From: JAHJDS01 sp964569795
GTDB lineage: Bacteria > Desulfobacterota > Desulfarculia > Desulfarculales > JAHJDS01
Reading direction: 5' to 3'
DNA: 32,954 bases
Assembly: GCA_964569795.1 (NCBI GenBank)
Contig: CAZMVB010000041.1
Span: 1-32,954, forward strand
Shown piece by piece: positions 16,519-24,244 of this stretch. Both the position numbers and the translations under genes were made by a program. The notes under the pieces were generated by a model. It did not search any database and was not told where the DNA came from. It was given only the letters and a program-made list of their open reading frames with translations. How positions within the stretch are numbered: position 1 is the stretch's first letter; the number at the start of each line of letters is the position of its first letter.

Positions 16519-17884
16519 TAAAGAGGACACAGGGATCATTCTCGTCGTCGAGGACGATGAAATGGCCCGCCGGAACCTGGAGCATATCCTGGGCCGGGAG
16601 GGTTACGAGGTCGTGACCGCCTCGTCCGGCGAGCGGGCCCTGACCCTGCTGGACCAGCGGGAATTCGACCTGGTCCTGACCGACTTGAAGATGAAGCAGG
16701 TGGATGGCCTCCAGGTCTTGAGCAAGGTCCGGGCCGATCAGCCCAAAACCGAGGTGATCATGATCACGGCCTACGCCACGGTCGATTCGGCCGTGGAGGC
16801 CATGCGCCTGGGGGCCTATCACTACATCCCCAAGCCCTACAAGATCGAGCTGGTCCGCAAGGTCGTCCGGGAGGCCCTCTTGAAGCGGCGCCTGTACCTG
16901 GAGAACCTGGCCCTGAAACAGACCCTGGCCGACCTGCTGACCCAGGACCACCGGCAGATGATCGGCACCAGCGAGGCCATGAACCGGGTCCGCAAGCTGA
17001 TCGAGCGGGTGGCGCCCACGGACTCGAACGTGCTCATCATCGGCGAGACCGGCACCGGCAAGGAGCTGACCGCCCGGAGCATCCATCAGCTCAGCACCCG
17101 GCGGCAGGAGCGCTTCGTGGCCTTCAACTGCGGCGCCTTCAACGAGGAACTCCTGGCCAACGAGCTGTTCGGCCACGAGAAGGACGCCTTCACCGGGGCC
17201 ACCTCGACCAAGGTCGGCCTGATCGAGGCGGCGGACAAGGGCACCGTCTTCCTGGACGAGATCGGCGACATGCCCCTGAACATGCAGGTCAAGCTGCTGC
17301 GGGTCATCGAGGAGCGCGAGGTCCTCCGGGTGGGCGGGACCACGCCCCGGCCGGTGGACGTCCGCTTCCTGGCGGCCACGGCCCGGGACCTGCGCCGGGA
17401 GATCGAGACCGGACGCTTCCGCAAGGACCTCTACTACCGCCTCAACGTGGTCACCATCCATCTGCCGCCCCTGGCCGAGTTGGGGGACGACATCCCCCTG
17501 TTGGTCCAGCACTTCCTGGCCCAGAAGAACGAGCAGACCGGCAAGGAGATCAAGGGCGTCGATCCCGAGGCCATGGACATCCTCCGCGGCTATTCCTGGC
17601 CGGGCAACGTCCGCGAGCTGGAAAACGTCATCGAGCGGGCGGTGGTCCTGGCCACGGACGAGACCATCCGCGTCCAGGACCTGCCGGCCGACCTCCTGGA
17701 GCTGGCGGTCGAGACCTATCGCCGGTCCGGCTCGCACCTGCCCTCCCTCCAGGAGCAGGAGATCAAATACATCAAGTGGGTCTTGGAGCGCACGGCCTGG
17801 AACAAGACCAAGGCCGCCGAGATCCTGGGCATTGACCGGGCCTCGCTCTGGCGCAAGCTGAAGCGCTACGAGCTCCAGGATTGA
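16508..17884 (+). CDS. NtrC-family sigma54-dependent response regulator
   Basis: A 458-aa regulator with three domains. The receiver (about 8-125) has D16/D17, phospho-acceptor D59, T87 and K109. The AAA+ domain (about 150-385) has Walker A GETGTGKE (179-186) and the Walker B region GTVFLDEIGDMP. A Fis-type helix-turn-helix lies at about 415-455 (NKTKAAEILGIDRASLWRKLKRY). The sigma54 contact loop reads DAFTGA (226-231) rather than the common GAFTGA. The core FTGA is intact, so sigma54 activation is still expected. It overlaps the kinase gene by 11 bases and has no strong ribosome site of its own, suggesting coupling. The target promoter is not identified in the window. Confidence 0.94.
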   Translation: MADSKEDTGIILVVEDDEMARRNLEHILGREGYEVVTASSGERALTLLDQREFDLVLTDLKMKQVDGLQVLSKVRADQPKTEVIMITAYATVDSAVEAMRLGAYHYIPKPYKIELVRKVVREALLKRRLYLENLALKQTLADLLTQDHRQMIGTSEAMNRVRKLIERVAPTDSNVLIIGETGTGKELTARSIHQLSTRRQERFVAFNCGAFNEELLANELFGHEKDAFTGATSTKVGLIEAADKGTVFLDEIGDMPLNMQVKLLRVIEEREVLRVGGTTPRPVDVRFLAATARDLRREIETGRFRKDLYYRLNVVTIHLPPLAELGDDIPLLVQHFLAQKNEQTGKEIKGVDPEAMDILRGYSWPGNVRELENVIERAVVLATDETIRVQDLPADLLELAVETYRRSGSHLPSLQEQEIKYIKWVLERTAWNKTKAAEILGIDRASLWRKLKRYELQD

Positions 17885-17956
17885 GGCCCCCGCCGCCACC
17901 CCCGAATCAACCAAAACCGATCCTGAGCCCGCCCGGGAACCGAATCGGCCGGTTCT

Positions 17957-18013
17957 GGTCAAACTGATGTAGAATTAGACTCGTCGGTCCTTGGCCAGGT
18001 GAAGCGTTTGACC
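17957..18013. promoter_or_regulatory. Inverted repeat before the small secreted-protein gene
   Basis: GGTCAAAC (17957-17964) and GTTTGACC (18006-18013) are perfect inverted arms 41 bases apart, 54 bases upstream of the start at 18067. The interval contains TAGAAT, which could serve as a -10. It may be a promoter with a looped operator; this is a weak inference. Confidence 0.3.
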
Positions 18014-18066
18014 GGCGGGCGCGTTCGAGAGAATCCGGAAACCCCAGTATCTCGCAGGAGTCACCC

Positions 18067-18567
18067 ATGACAAAGGCGCTGGTTTCAATGGTGGCCCTGG
18101 TCGCGTTCGGGGCCGTCTCGGCCTTGGCGGCCACGCCGAAAGACCTGGCCCGCTTTCTGCCCGACCGGCTGGCCGGCCAGGCCGCCCAGTCCGCGCCCCG
18201 GCTGAAGATTTTCAAGCGAAACGGCCGAACGGTCCATTCCGCCACCCGGTGTTACGCATCGGGTCAGGACGTTTGTGTCACCATTTACTGGAATCGGTTC
18301 GCCCGGCCGGGTCAGGCTGCCCGGTTCGAGCGGCGCCGGCCCAACTACTTTACGCTGATACGGGTCAGCCGGATCAAGGTCAAGGGCTTTTCCGGTTTCA
18401 AGGCCGATTATCTCTATCAAGGGCCGCTCAAGATTGTCGCCTGGATCTGCCGGGTTCGGGTGGTGGTCAATGGCCGGATTTCGGTCGAGAGCCGGGCGCG
18501 AGACGAGGATACGGCCCTGAACCTGCTCCAGGGGCTGGACCTGAAGGGCCTTTCCTCCCTGAAATGA
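18067..18567 (+). CDS. Secreted protein of unknown function
   Basis: A 166-aa protein that I do not recognise. It has a typical Sec signal peptide (MTKALVSMVALVAFGAVSALAA, cleavage probably after ALA near residue 21), so it is probably periplasmic or exported. The mature part is basic and strand-rich, with RCYASGQDVC offering a close Cys pair and a third Cys in AWICRV. The start has GCAGGAGTCACCC upstream, a good ribosome site. It stands alone between the NtrC-type regulator, which could control it, and an AT-rich promoter region. The ending LDLKGLSSLK gives no functional hint. Confidence 0.7.
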   Translation: MTKALVSMVALVAFGAVSALAATPKDLARFLPDRLAGQAAQSAPRLKIFKRNGRTVHSATRCYASGQDVCVTIYWNRFARPGQAARFERRRPNYFTLIRVSRIKVKGFSGFKADYLYQGPLKIVAWICRVRVVVNGRISVESRARDEDTALNLLQGLDLKGLSSLK

Positions 18568-18733
18568 AAACCGTTCGTCGGCCGAGGGCAGCCGCCTGCG
18601 GCAGTATGCGGTCAACCCCAATGGCTCATCATCAGGTCCAGACCAGTATCGGCGTGGGAATCAGCCGGGGGAACGACGAACATATTTCAATAAATTAATT
18701 ATATTATATCGTGTCGGCATCGGGAAATGTCCC

Positions 18734-18763
18734 TTGACCGATGATCGAGCGCGGCCATATCAT
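18734..18763 (+). promoter_or_regulatory. Probable sigma70-type promoter for the TPR gene
   Basis: TTGACC (18734-18739) and TATCAT (18758-18763) each match the -35 and -10 consensus at five of six bases, with an 18-base spacer. An AT-rich tract lies just upstream (about 18680-18712). Transcription would begin near 18770, leaving a 125-base leader before 18895. No gene is seen in the rest of 18568-18894. Confidence 0.5.
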
Positions 18764-18894
18764 GTTCTGTGCCAAAAAATCTCGCCGGCAACCCCTTTCC
18801 CCGGGGAACCCAACGGCCGGGAGTCAGTCTAACTCGAGGAGAGGATCGAGGCGGCATGAAAACGGCCGGGCCCAATTCCCGGCGGAGGGAAACC

Positions 18895-19527
18895 ATGAGA
18901 TCTTGGCGACTGGCCTGCTTGTCCGGACTATTGGTCCTGGCGTCCTTGACCACCGCCCCGGCCAGCCCGGGGTCAGACCTGCGGGCCGCCTACCGGGAGC
19001 TGCGGCAGCGCCATTATCAATCGGTCATCGCCTTGACGGCCCGGGCCCTCAATTCAGGCGCGCTCCGGCTGAACGACGCCGCCTATGCCTATAACCTGAG
19101 AGGGCTGGCCTTGAAAAACATGGGCTGGGCCTATTTGGCCGTGGACGATCTGAATACGGCCCTCCGCCTGAGCCCCTGTTACGCGGCCGCCCTCATCAAC
19201 CGGGGCCTGGTCTGGATGAATGTCAATAAATACCGCCGGGCCGAGGCCGACTTCACCGCGGCCATCAAGTGTCGCCGCGGCTCCGTGGCCAAGGCCTACA
19301 ACAACCGGGGCGCGGTCTATTTTTTGGATGGCCATCCCGTCCGGGCGGTCGCCGATTTCACCCGGGCCATCAAGCTGCGGCCCGGATACGTGATCGCCTA
19401 TTACAATCGGGCCCTGGCCTATCAGCGGTGGGGACAGCTGTGCCACTCCCTGGTCCGGGGCCGGTTCTATTTAGCCAAGGCGGCGGCCGATTGGCAGCAC
19501 TACCAGGCCCTGCTGGGCCGGAAGTGA
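18895..19527 (+). CDS. Exported TPR-repeat protein
   Basis: A 210-aa protein with a signal peptide (MRSWRLACLSGLLVLASL, cleavage probably after PAS or PAL-like residues near 24). It then has about four tetratricopeptide repeats, visible in AYAYNLRGLALKNMGWAYLA, AALINRGLVWMNVNKYRRAE, KAYNNRGAVYFLDGHPVRAV and VIAYYNRALAYQRWG. TPRs form helical scaffolds for protein contacts, here in the periplasm or outer face. The start at 18895 has GGAGGGAAACC directly before it and begins the signal peptide; an ATG at 18856 and a GTG at 18769 are in frame but bury it. It lies 49 bases before the repeat protein of the radical SAM cluster and may belong to the same transcript. Confidence 0.82.
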   Translation: MRSWRLACLSGLLVLASLTTAPASPGSDLRAAYRELRQRHYQSVIALTARALNSGALRLNDAAYAYNLRGLALKNMGWAYLAVDDLNTALRLSPCYAAALINRGLVWMNVNKYRRAEADFTAAIKCRRGSVAKAYNNRGAVYFLDGHPVRAVADFTRAIKLRPGYVIAYYNRALAYQRWGQLCHSLVRGRFYLAKAAADWQHYQALLGRK

Positions 19528-19576
19528 TCGCCATGTCTGTTCGAGCTAACAGGTAAGGCCTGAAAGGAGACGAGAA

Positions 19577-20167
19577 ATGGGCGTCAACCCTGAACCGGCC
19601 GTCCTGGCCGAGACCGAGATGAAGGCCAAGAGGTTCAGCCAGGCCATCGAGCTGTTCGAGCAGCACCTGGCCGCCCACCCGGACGACCTCGCGGCCAAGA
19701 TGAGGCTGGGCATCTGCCTGCTCCTGAACCGCTCGGAGCAGGGCTTCATCGAGATCTTTCACCAGGTCGAGGCCGCCGTGGCCATGACAAAAAACCTGGG
19801 GCGCGAGCTGGCCCGGCTGTGGGCCCAGTACCAGTCGCTGTTCGCCAAGGTGACGGCCACGGCCCTGCTGATCGGCACCGTGGCCCTGACCGCGGCCGAC
19901 GCCATGGCCCAGCCCAATCAGCCCCGCTTCTCGGGACACCGTTACAGCGCCGGCGTGTCCCAGCAGGTCAAGCCCCCGGTCAAGCCCCAGCCGGTGCAAC
20001 CGCCCGCGGGCCTCAAACCGTTCACCCAGCCGGATACCTCGAAGCCCACGTCGAGCCATCGTTACAGCGGCGGGGTGTACAAGCCGCCCCAGCCGGTACC
20101 CAGCACGGCCCCCTCGTCCCACAAGTACAGCGGCGGGGTGTACCGGCCGATCAAGCCCAGGTCCTAA
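19577..20167 (+). CDS. Repeat protein with three H-(R/K)-Y-S-(A/G)-G-V motifs, candidate radical SAM substrate
   Basis: A 196-aa protein in three parts. Residues about 10-65 resemble a TPR helical pair (FSQAIELFEQHLAAHPDDLA). Residues 91-111 are a hydrophobic helix ending ADAMA, like an internal signal or anchor. The proline-rich C-terminal tail carries three copies of one motif: HRYSAGV (121-127), HRYSGGV (161-167) and HKYSGGV (182-188), the last two followed by YKP/YRP. The start has AAAGGAG upstream. Two radical SAM/SPASM genes follow within 21 bases. By analogy with His-Xaa-Ser (HXS) systems, where repeat proteins sit beside paired radical SAM maturases, I infer that the His/Tyr/Ser motifs are modified. 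The repeat itself is not the classic HXS form. Confidence 0.78.
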   Translation: MGVNPEPAVLAETEMKAKRFSQAIELFEQHLAAHPDDLAAKMRLGICLLLNRSEQGFIEIFHQVEAAVAMTKNLGRELARLWAQYQSLFAKVTATALLIGTVALTAADAMAQPNQPRFSGHRYSAGVSQQVKPPVKPQPVQPPAGLKPFTQPDTSKPTSSHRYSGGVYKPPQPVPSTAPSSHKYSGGVYRPIKPRS

Positions 20168-20188
20168 AGCCCGGCCGTGGAGCGGGTC

Positions 20189-21355
20189 GTGTCCCAACCC
20201 CGGGCCATTGCCTGTCAGTTTCCCTCGGACGACATGATCGTCCGGAAAGGGCCTGACGGCGCTTACCGCTATTTCCGGGCCGAGGGGGACGCCGACGAGG
20301 AATATTCATACCAGCGGCCCTTTATCCTCGAGTTCGAGATCACCCGGCGCTGCAACCTGAAGTGCGTCCACTGCTACGCCGAGGCGACCGACCAAGTTCC
20401 GAAAAACGATCTGAGCCTGGCCGAGATCTCGGCCGCGTTGGACGACGGCCGTAAACTGGGCATCCCCGAGCTGTCCCTGACCGGCGGCGAGGTCATGATC
20501 CGGCCCGACTTCCTGGAGGTCATCGACGCCGGACTGGACAGGGGCTACAACGTCAGGTTCGTGTCCAACGCCACGCTGCTGGATGACCATCTCCTGCGGG
20601 AACTCTGCCGCCGGCCGATCAAGATGATCACCGTCAGCCTGGACGCAACCGAGGCCGCGGTTCACGACCGGATCCGCGGCCCGGGCAGCCATCAGGCGGC
20701 GGTGCGGGGCCTGGACATGCTCGCCGAGGCCGGCTTCAAGGTCAGCGTCATCACCGCCTTCTCGAAGATCAACCTGGGCCAGTTCGACTCCCTGCTCGAC
20801 TTTTGCCTGGAGCGCGGGTTCGACTGGCAGGTCCAGATAACCTCGGCCAAGGGCCGCTGCAAGCCGGGAATAACCATCACGCCGGACGAGTACTACGCCC
20901 TGGGCGAAAAGGTGGCCACGGCCTTCACCAGTGAGCTGCCGATCAACCTCATTCCCATGGACGACCTGGCGACCTTCTCACAGCTCTATCCCCTGTCCGC
21001 CCTGGCCTCCACCTGGCAGGGGAAATGCACCGGGGGCCTGCTGAACCTGATGATCCGGGCCGACGGCGCGGTGACCCCCTGCTCGGCCCTGGCCTTTGAC
21101 GAGTGCGTGGTCGGAAGCGTCCGGACCGAGTCCCTCGTAAATATCTGCCTCGAGGAGCGCTGCCGGGAGCGGCTGGCCTGGCTGGGGCCGGAGACCCTGA
21201 CCGGGGCCTGCGCCGACTGCGCCTTTCGGGAGGATTGTCGCGGCGGCTGCCCCGAGATCCTCATAACTATGTGCCGAAACCGGACCGAGAACGAGTATTG
21301 CTTTCACCGGATCGAGCGGGACCGGCTGGTGCGGGAGTTCACTGGACGTGACTGA
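20189..21355 (+). CDS. Radical SAM/SPASM maturase 1
   Basis: A 388-aa enzyme that would cleave S-adenosylmethionine to start radical chemistry on a peptide or protein. The radical SAM cluster is C55-x3-C59-x2-C62 (RRCNLKCVHCY), with the SAM-binding LTGGEV and SLDA motifs after it. The C-terminal SPASM region has many Cys for auxiliary clusters (KCTGG, VTPCSALAFDEC, ACADCAFREDCRGGC, MCRN, YCF). The GTG at 20189 has GGAG six bases upstream and is chosen over GTG 20177; ATG 20234 is also possible. It starts 21 bases after the repeat protein and overlaps the second maturase by 8 bases. Heme or PQQ-type relatives exist, but the neighbours favour a maturation role. Confidence 0.88.
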   Translation: MSQPRAIACQFPSDDMIVRKGPDGAYRYFRAEGDADEEYSYQRPFILEFEITRRCNLKCVHCYAEATDQVPKNDLSLAEISAALDDGRKLGIPELSLTGGEVMIRPDFLEVIDAGLDRGYNVRFVSNATLLDDHLLRELCRRPIKMITVSLDATEAAVHDRIRGPGSHQAAVRGLDMLAEAGFKVSVITAFSKINLGQFDSLLDFCLERGFDWQVQITSAKGRCKPGITITPDEYYALGEKVATAFTSELPINLIPMDDLATFSQLYPLSALASTWQGKCTGGLLNLMIRADGAVTPCSALAFDECVVGSVRTESLVNICLEERCRERLAWLGPETLTGACADCAFREDCRGGCPEILITMCRNRTENEYCFHRIERDRLVREFTGRD

Positions 21356-22403
21356 ACCGGGCCCCCTGCGCTACGCCGTCATCGAGGTCACCAACCAGTG
21401 CAATTTGCGCTGCCCCCACTGCGCCTCGACCTCGGGCCTGCCCCGGCCCGACGAGCTGACCCTGCCGGAGATCGAGGGGCTGCTCGCGGATATCGCCGAC
21501 CTGGGCGGTGAGGAGATCACGGTCATCGGCGGCGAGGTCTTTCTGCGGCCCGACTGGGTAGACATCTGCCAGGCCGTGGCCGAGCGGGGAATGCGGCTGA
21601 TCGTCATCACCAACGGCCTGCTGGTGGGCCAGGAAGAACTGGCCGTGCTCAAGCGCCTGCGGCCGCTTCTGATCGCGGTCAGCCTGGACGGGGCCACGGC
21701 CGCCTCCTACCGGGCCGTGCGCGGGGTGGACGGCTTCGACCAGGTGGTCCGGCTGCTGCATCGACTCCGGGACGACGGCCACGCCCACGTCAACGCCATC
21801 ACCACCTTCATGCGGATGAACCTGGGCGAGTTCGACCGGTTCGTCGAGCTGTTCGACCAGACCGGGATCACCTGGCAGGTCCAGATCGCCAACAAGGGGG
21901 GCCGGCGCTTCGGCCGCGAGCAGTTCATCACCCGGGACCAGTACGCCTGGCTGGCAGGCAAGATGCGCGACGTGTTCACCTCGAAGGGGGACACCTTTCG
22001 GCTCAGGCACATGGACGACTTCGGTTACTTTCCCCTGGACCCGGCCCTCAGGTTCCTGCATCAGACCTGGGCGGGCTGCATCGCCGGGATCGAACTGATC
22101 GGGGTCCGCAGCAACGGCGACGTCTCGGGCTGCCTCTCCCTGGGCGACCCCTTTGTCGAGGCCAACCTGCGCCGCGTGCCGTTGAAGGACATCTGGGAAT
22201 CGGGGCGCTATTTCAGAAAGTTGCGAACCAAGGAAGAAAACCTGACCAATGACTGCGCCCGTTGCCCGTACGGCCAGAAATGCCGGGCCGGGTGCACCAG
22301 CATCGCCTACAGCGCCACCGGCCGCATCGGGTCCAACCCCTATTGCATCCGTTGTCTGGAAACCCGGGACATCCTGGCCGGGGCCCTGGGCCCGGGGTCG
22401 TGA
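21348..22403 (+). CDS. Radical SAM/SPASM maturase 2
   Basis: A 351-aa paralogue of the preceding enzyme, starting at a GTG that overlaps its stop by 8 bases. The radical SAM cluster is C18-x3-C22-x2-C25 (NQCNLRCPHCA), followed by TVIGGEVFLRPDW and SLDGATAASYRAVRG. The SPASM part has AGCIAG, SGCLSLG, DCARCPYGQKCRAGC and YCIRC. The two enzymes share a long stretch of similarity (compare ITAFSKINLGQFD with ITTFMRMNLGEFD and TWQVQIANKGGR with DWQVQITSAKGR), so they arose by duplication and probably work in sequence or as a pair. It lacks the N-terminal extension of maturase 1. No PqqD-like recognition protein is seen nearby. Confidence 0.88.
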   Translation: MTEPGPLRYAVIEVTNQCNLRCPHCASTSGLPRPDELTLPEIEGLLADIADLGGEEITVIGGEVFLRPDWVDICQAVAERGMRLIVITNGLLVGQEELAVLKRLRPLLIAVSLDGATAASYRAVRGVDGFDQVVRLLHRLRDDGHAHVNAITTFMRMNLGEFDRFVELFDQTGITWQVQIANKGGRRFGREQFITRDQYAWLAGKMRDVFTSKGDTFRLRHMDDFGYFPLDPALRFLHQTWAGCIAGIELIGVRSNGDVSGCLSLGDPFVEANLRRVPLKDIWESGRYFRKLRTKEENLTNDCARCPYGQKCRAGCTSIAYSATGRIGSNPYCIRCLETRDILAGALGPGS

Positions 22404-22416
22404 TCGGCCGTCTGCT

Positions 22417-22932
22417 TCAGGGCCGGTAACTGGCCGGCACCCGCAGAATCCGCCTGACCTCGTCCACGAACTTGTGCAGCGATTTGCGGTAATTGGTCCC
22501 GTAGCGGGAGACGAACGCCGAGACCTGGACCGGTCGCCCTCCGCCGGGAGGGAAGACCAGCAGGGCCGGGGTCCGCTTGAGACCCATTTCCTTCCAGACG
22601 GCCTTTTCGCTGACCGTGTAATCGACCCCGATCAGGACCTTGGGGTACCACCAGAAGGTCTTCATGAAGGAGGTCTGCCGGAGATAGCGGTTCTCCATGT
22701 CCTTGCAAAAGGGGCAGTAGGACGTGTAGAAGTAGGCGATGAAGCCGGGGCCGCCATTTTGCTGCCGCTGGAGATAGTGGTAGAAGGTCTCGACCCCCTG
22801 TTTCCAGCTAACGATTTCGACCCGGGGCGCATTGGTCAGGGGCGCCTCGTCATTGTTGTCCCCGCCCAGTCCGCAGCCGCCCAGAATCAGCGCCGCCACC
22901 AGCAACCAGACCGGAAAATACCACTTCTTCAC
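22417..22932 (-). CDS. Thioredoxin-fold lipoprotein
   Basis: A 171-aa envelope protein with a lipoprotein signal (LLVAALILGGC, Cys at 20). It has a thioredoxin-like domain whose active site is CPFC in FYTSYCPFCKDME, with the cis-Pro in RTPALLVFPPG. It would reduce or oxidise disulfides, or carry electrons, outside the cytoplasm. The GTG start (complement of 22930-22932) has AAGGAG eight bases upstream. It converges with maturase 2, leaving only 13 bases between stops, and is divergent from the selenoprotein gene. The 88 bases between the divergent starts (22933-23020) must hold both promoters. A role in handling the exported radical SAM product is possible but unproven. Confidence 0.87.
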   Translation of the reverse strand: MKKWYFPVWLLVAALILGGCGLGGDNNDEAPLTNAPRVEIVSWKQGVETFYHYLQRQQNGGPGFIAYFYTSYCPFCKDMENRYLRQTSFMKTFWWYPKVLIGVDYTVSEKAVWKEMGLKRTPALLVFPPGGGRPVQVSAFVSRYGTNYRKSLHKFVDEVRRILRVPASYRP

Positions 22933-23020
22933 CGTCGCCTCTCCTTAATTCTTGGTGACCCGTACCCTACCATTTTGGTACGGTGTAAGACAAGACTTTC
23001 GTAAACCCCTGGAGTCGCTC

Positions 23021-24238
23021 ATGGCCACAACCGCCCCCAAATCACGCCGCCGGCGTCACTCGACGCCGACCGGTCTGGCCGAGGTATTAAGAGAAACGGG
23101 CTGCCGGATGCGGATCGACATGTGCGGCGAATGCCAGGAGTGCGTGGGCCGCTGCCCCTCGGCCGGACTGTCGGGCGGCGATCCCCGCCGCCTGGTGACC
23201 CTGGCCCTGCTGGGCCGGGACGAGGAGGTCGTGGCCCATCCCTGGCTGTGGAACTGCACCCTCTGCTCCCGGTGCGTCATGGCCTGCCCCATGCGGGCCG
23301 ACGTCCCGGCCCTGGTCCGGGCCGCCCGGGGACGGCTCCCCGAGGACCGGCGGCCCGAGGCCCTGGCCCGGACCTGCCGGATGCACCTCGACACCGGCAA
23401 CAACACCGGCATCGATCAGGCCGGCTGGCTCGAGACCCTGGAGTGGATGGAGGCCGAGCTGCGGGAGGAACCCGGCTTCGGGGACTTCCGCGTCCCCGTG
23501 GGCGTGAAAGGGGCCCGCGTCTTCTTGAACCAGAACTCCAAGGAGCCCCAGGCCGATCCCTACGGGATGTGGCCCCTGTGGAAGATCCTGCATCTGGCCG
23601 GTGAATCCTGGACCTACCCCAGGGAAAACTGGGAGGCGACCAACTACTGCATGTTCCTGGGGGACGAGGCCGGATGGGAAACGACCATCAGGAGACAGGT
23701 CGAGGAGGTCCATCGGCTGGGATGCGCTGTCCTGGCCAACACCGAGTGAGGCCACAATTACGACGCGCTCCGGTCGGGGCTGCAAAGATTCAGGATCAAG
23801 ACCAGGTTCCAGCTCCAGAGCGTCATCGAGCTCTACGCTCGATATCTGCGGGAAAACCGCTTGCCGGTGGACCCGAAACGGAACCCGGAGCCGGTGACCC
23901 TCCAGGACCCCTGTCACCTGGTCCGCAAGGGGGGCATCGTCACCCCCCAGCGATACGTCATCAGCCGGGTCTGCCTCGATTTCCGAGAGATGTGGCCCCG
24001 GGGCGAACACAATTTCTGCTGCGGCGGCGGGGGCGGCCTGCTGCTGGGCGGCCGCCGGCCCGAGACCCTGGCCGCCGGCCGGATCAAGGCCAAGCAGATC
24101 GCCGATACCGGCGCCAAGATCGTGGTCACCCCCTGCCACAACTGCCGAGACCAGATCCAGCGCTTGAGCGAGCACTATGATCTGGGCGTCGAGGTCATTC
24201 ACCTCTGGGAGCTGATCGACCGGGCCCTGGCCACGTGA
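23021..24238 (+). CDS. DsrK/HdrD-like Fe-S oxidoreductase with probable selenocysteine (UGA at 23747)
   Basis: Read through the in-frame TGA at 23747-23749, this is a 405-aa protein with Sec243. The N-terminal half has two [4Fe-4S] motifs, C35-x2-C38-x2-C41-x3-C45 and C79-x2-C82-x2-C85-x3-C89. The C-terminal half has a CCG domain: C298, C333-C334 (FCCGGGGG), C372-x2-C375. The TGA falls in NTE-U-GHNYDAL, exactly where DsrK/HdrD-like proteins have ECGH, and homology continues in the same frame after it. A SECIS-like hairpin follows. The ATG at 23021 has GGAG six bases upstream; the frame is open to TTG 22952. Such proteins pass electrons between quinols, thiols or disulfides. If Sec is not inserted, it would be a split or broken gene. 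Confidence 0.85.
23747..23783 (+). promoter_or_regulatory. UGA codon and SECIS-like hairpin
   Basis: Downstream of the UGA, GCGCTCC (23765-23771) pairs with GGGGC (23776-23780) and GC (23782-23783), with T23781 bulged. The loop is GGTC (23772-23775). The apical loop starts 23 bases after the UGA. E. coli fdhF SECIS also has a GGUC apical loop and a bulged U (established knowledge). The match in loop, bulge and distance supports selenocysteine insertion by SelB. Confidence 0.7.
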
Positions 24239-24244
24239 CGGCCA

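Noticed and set aside
23021..23749. Truncated Fe-S protein ending at the TGA, or a pseudogene
   Set aside because: Homology and frame continue across the TGA, the codon sits at a conserved Cys position and a SECIS-like hairpin follows, so selenocysteine is the better explanation.
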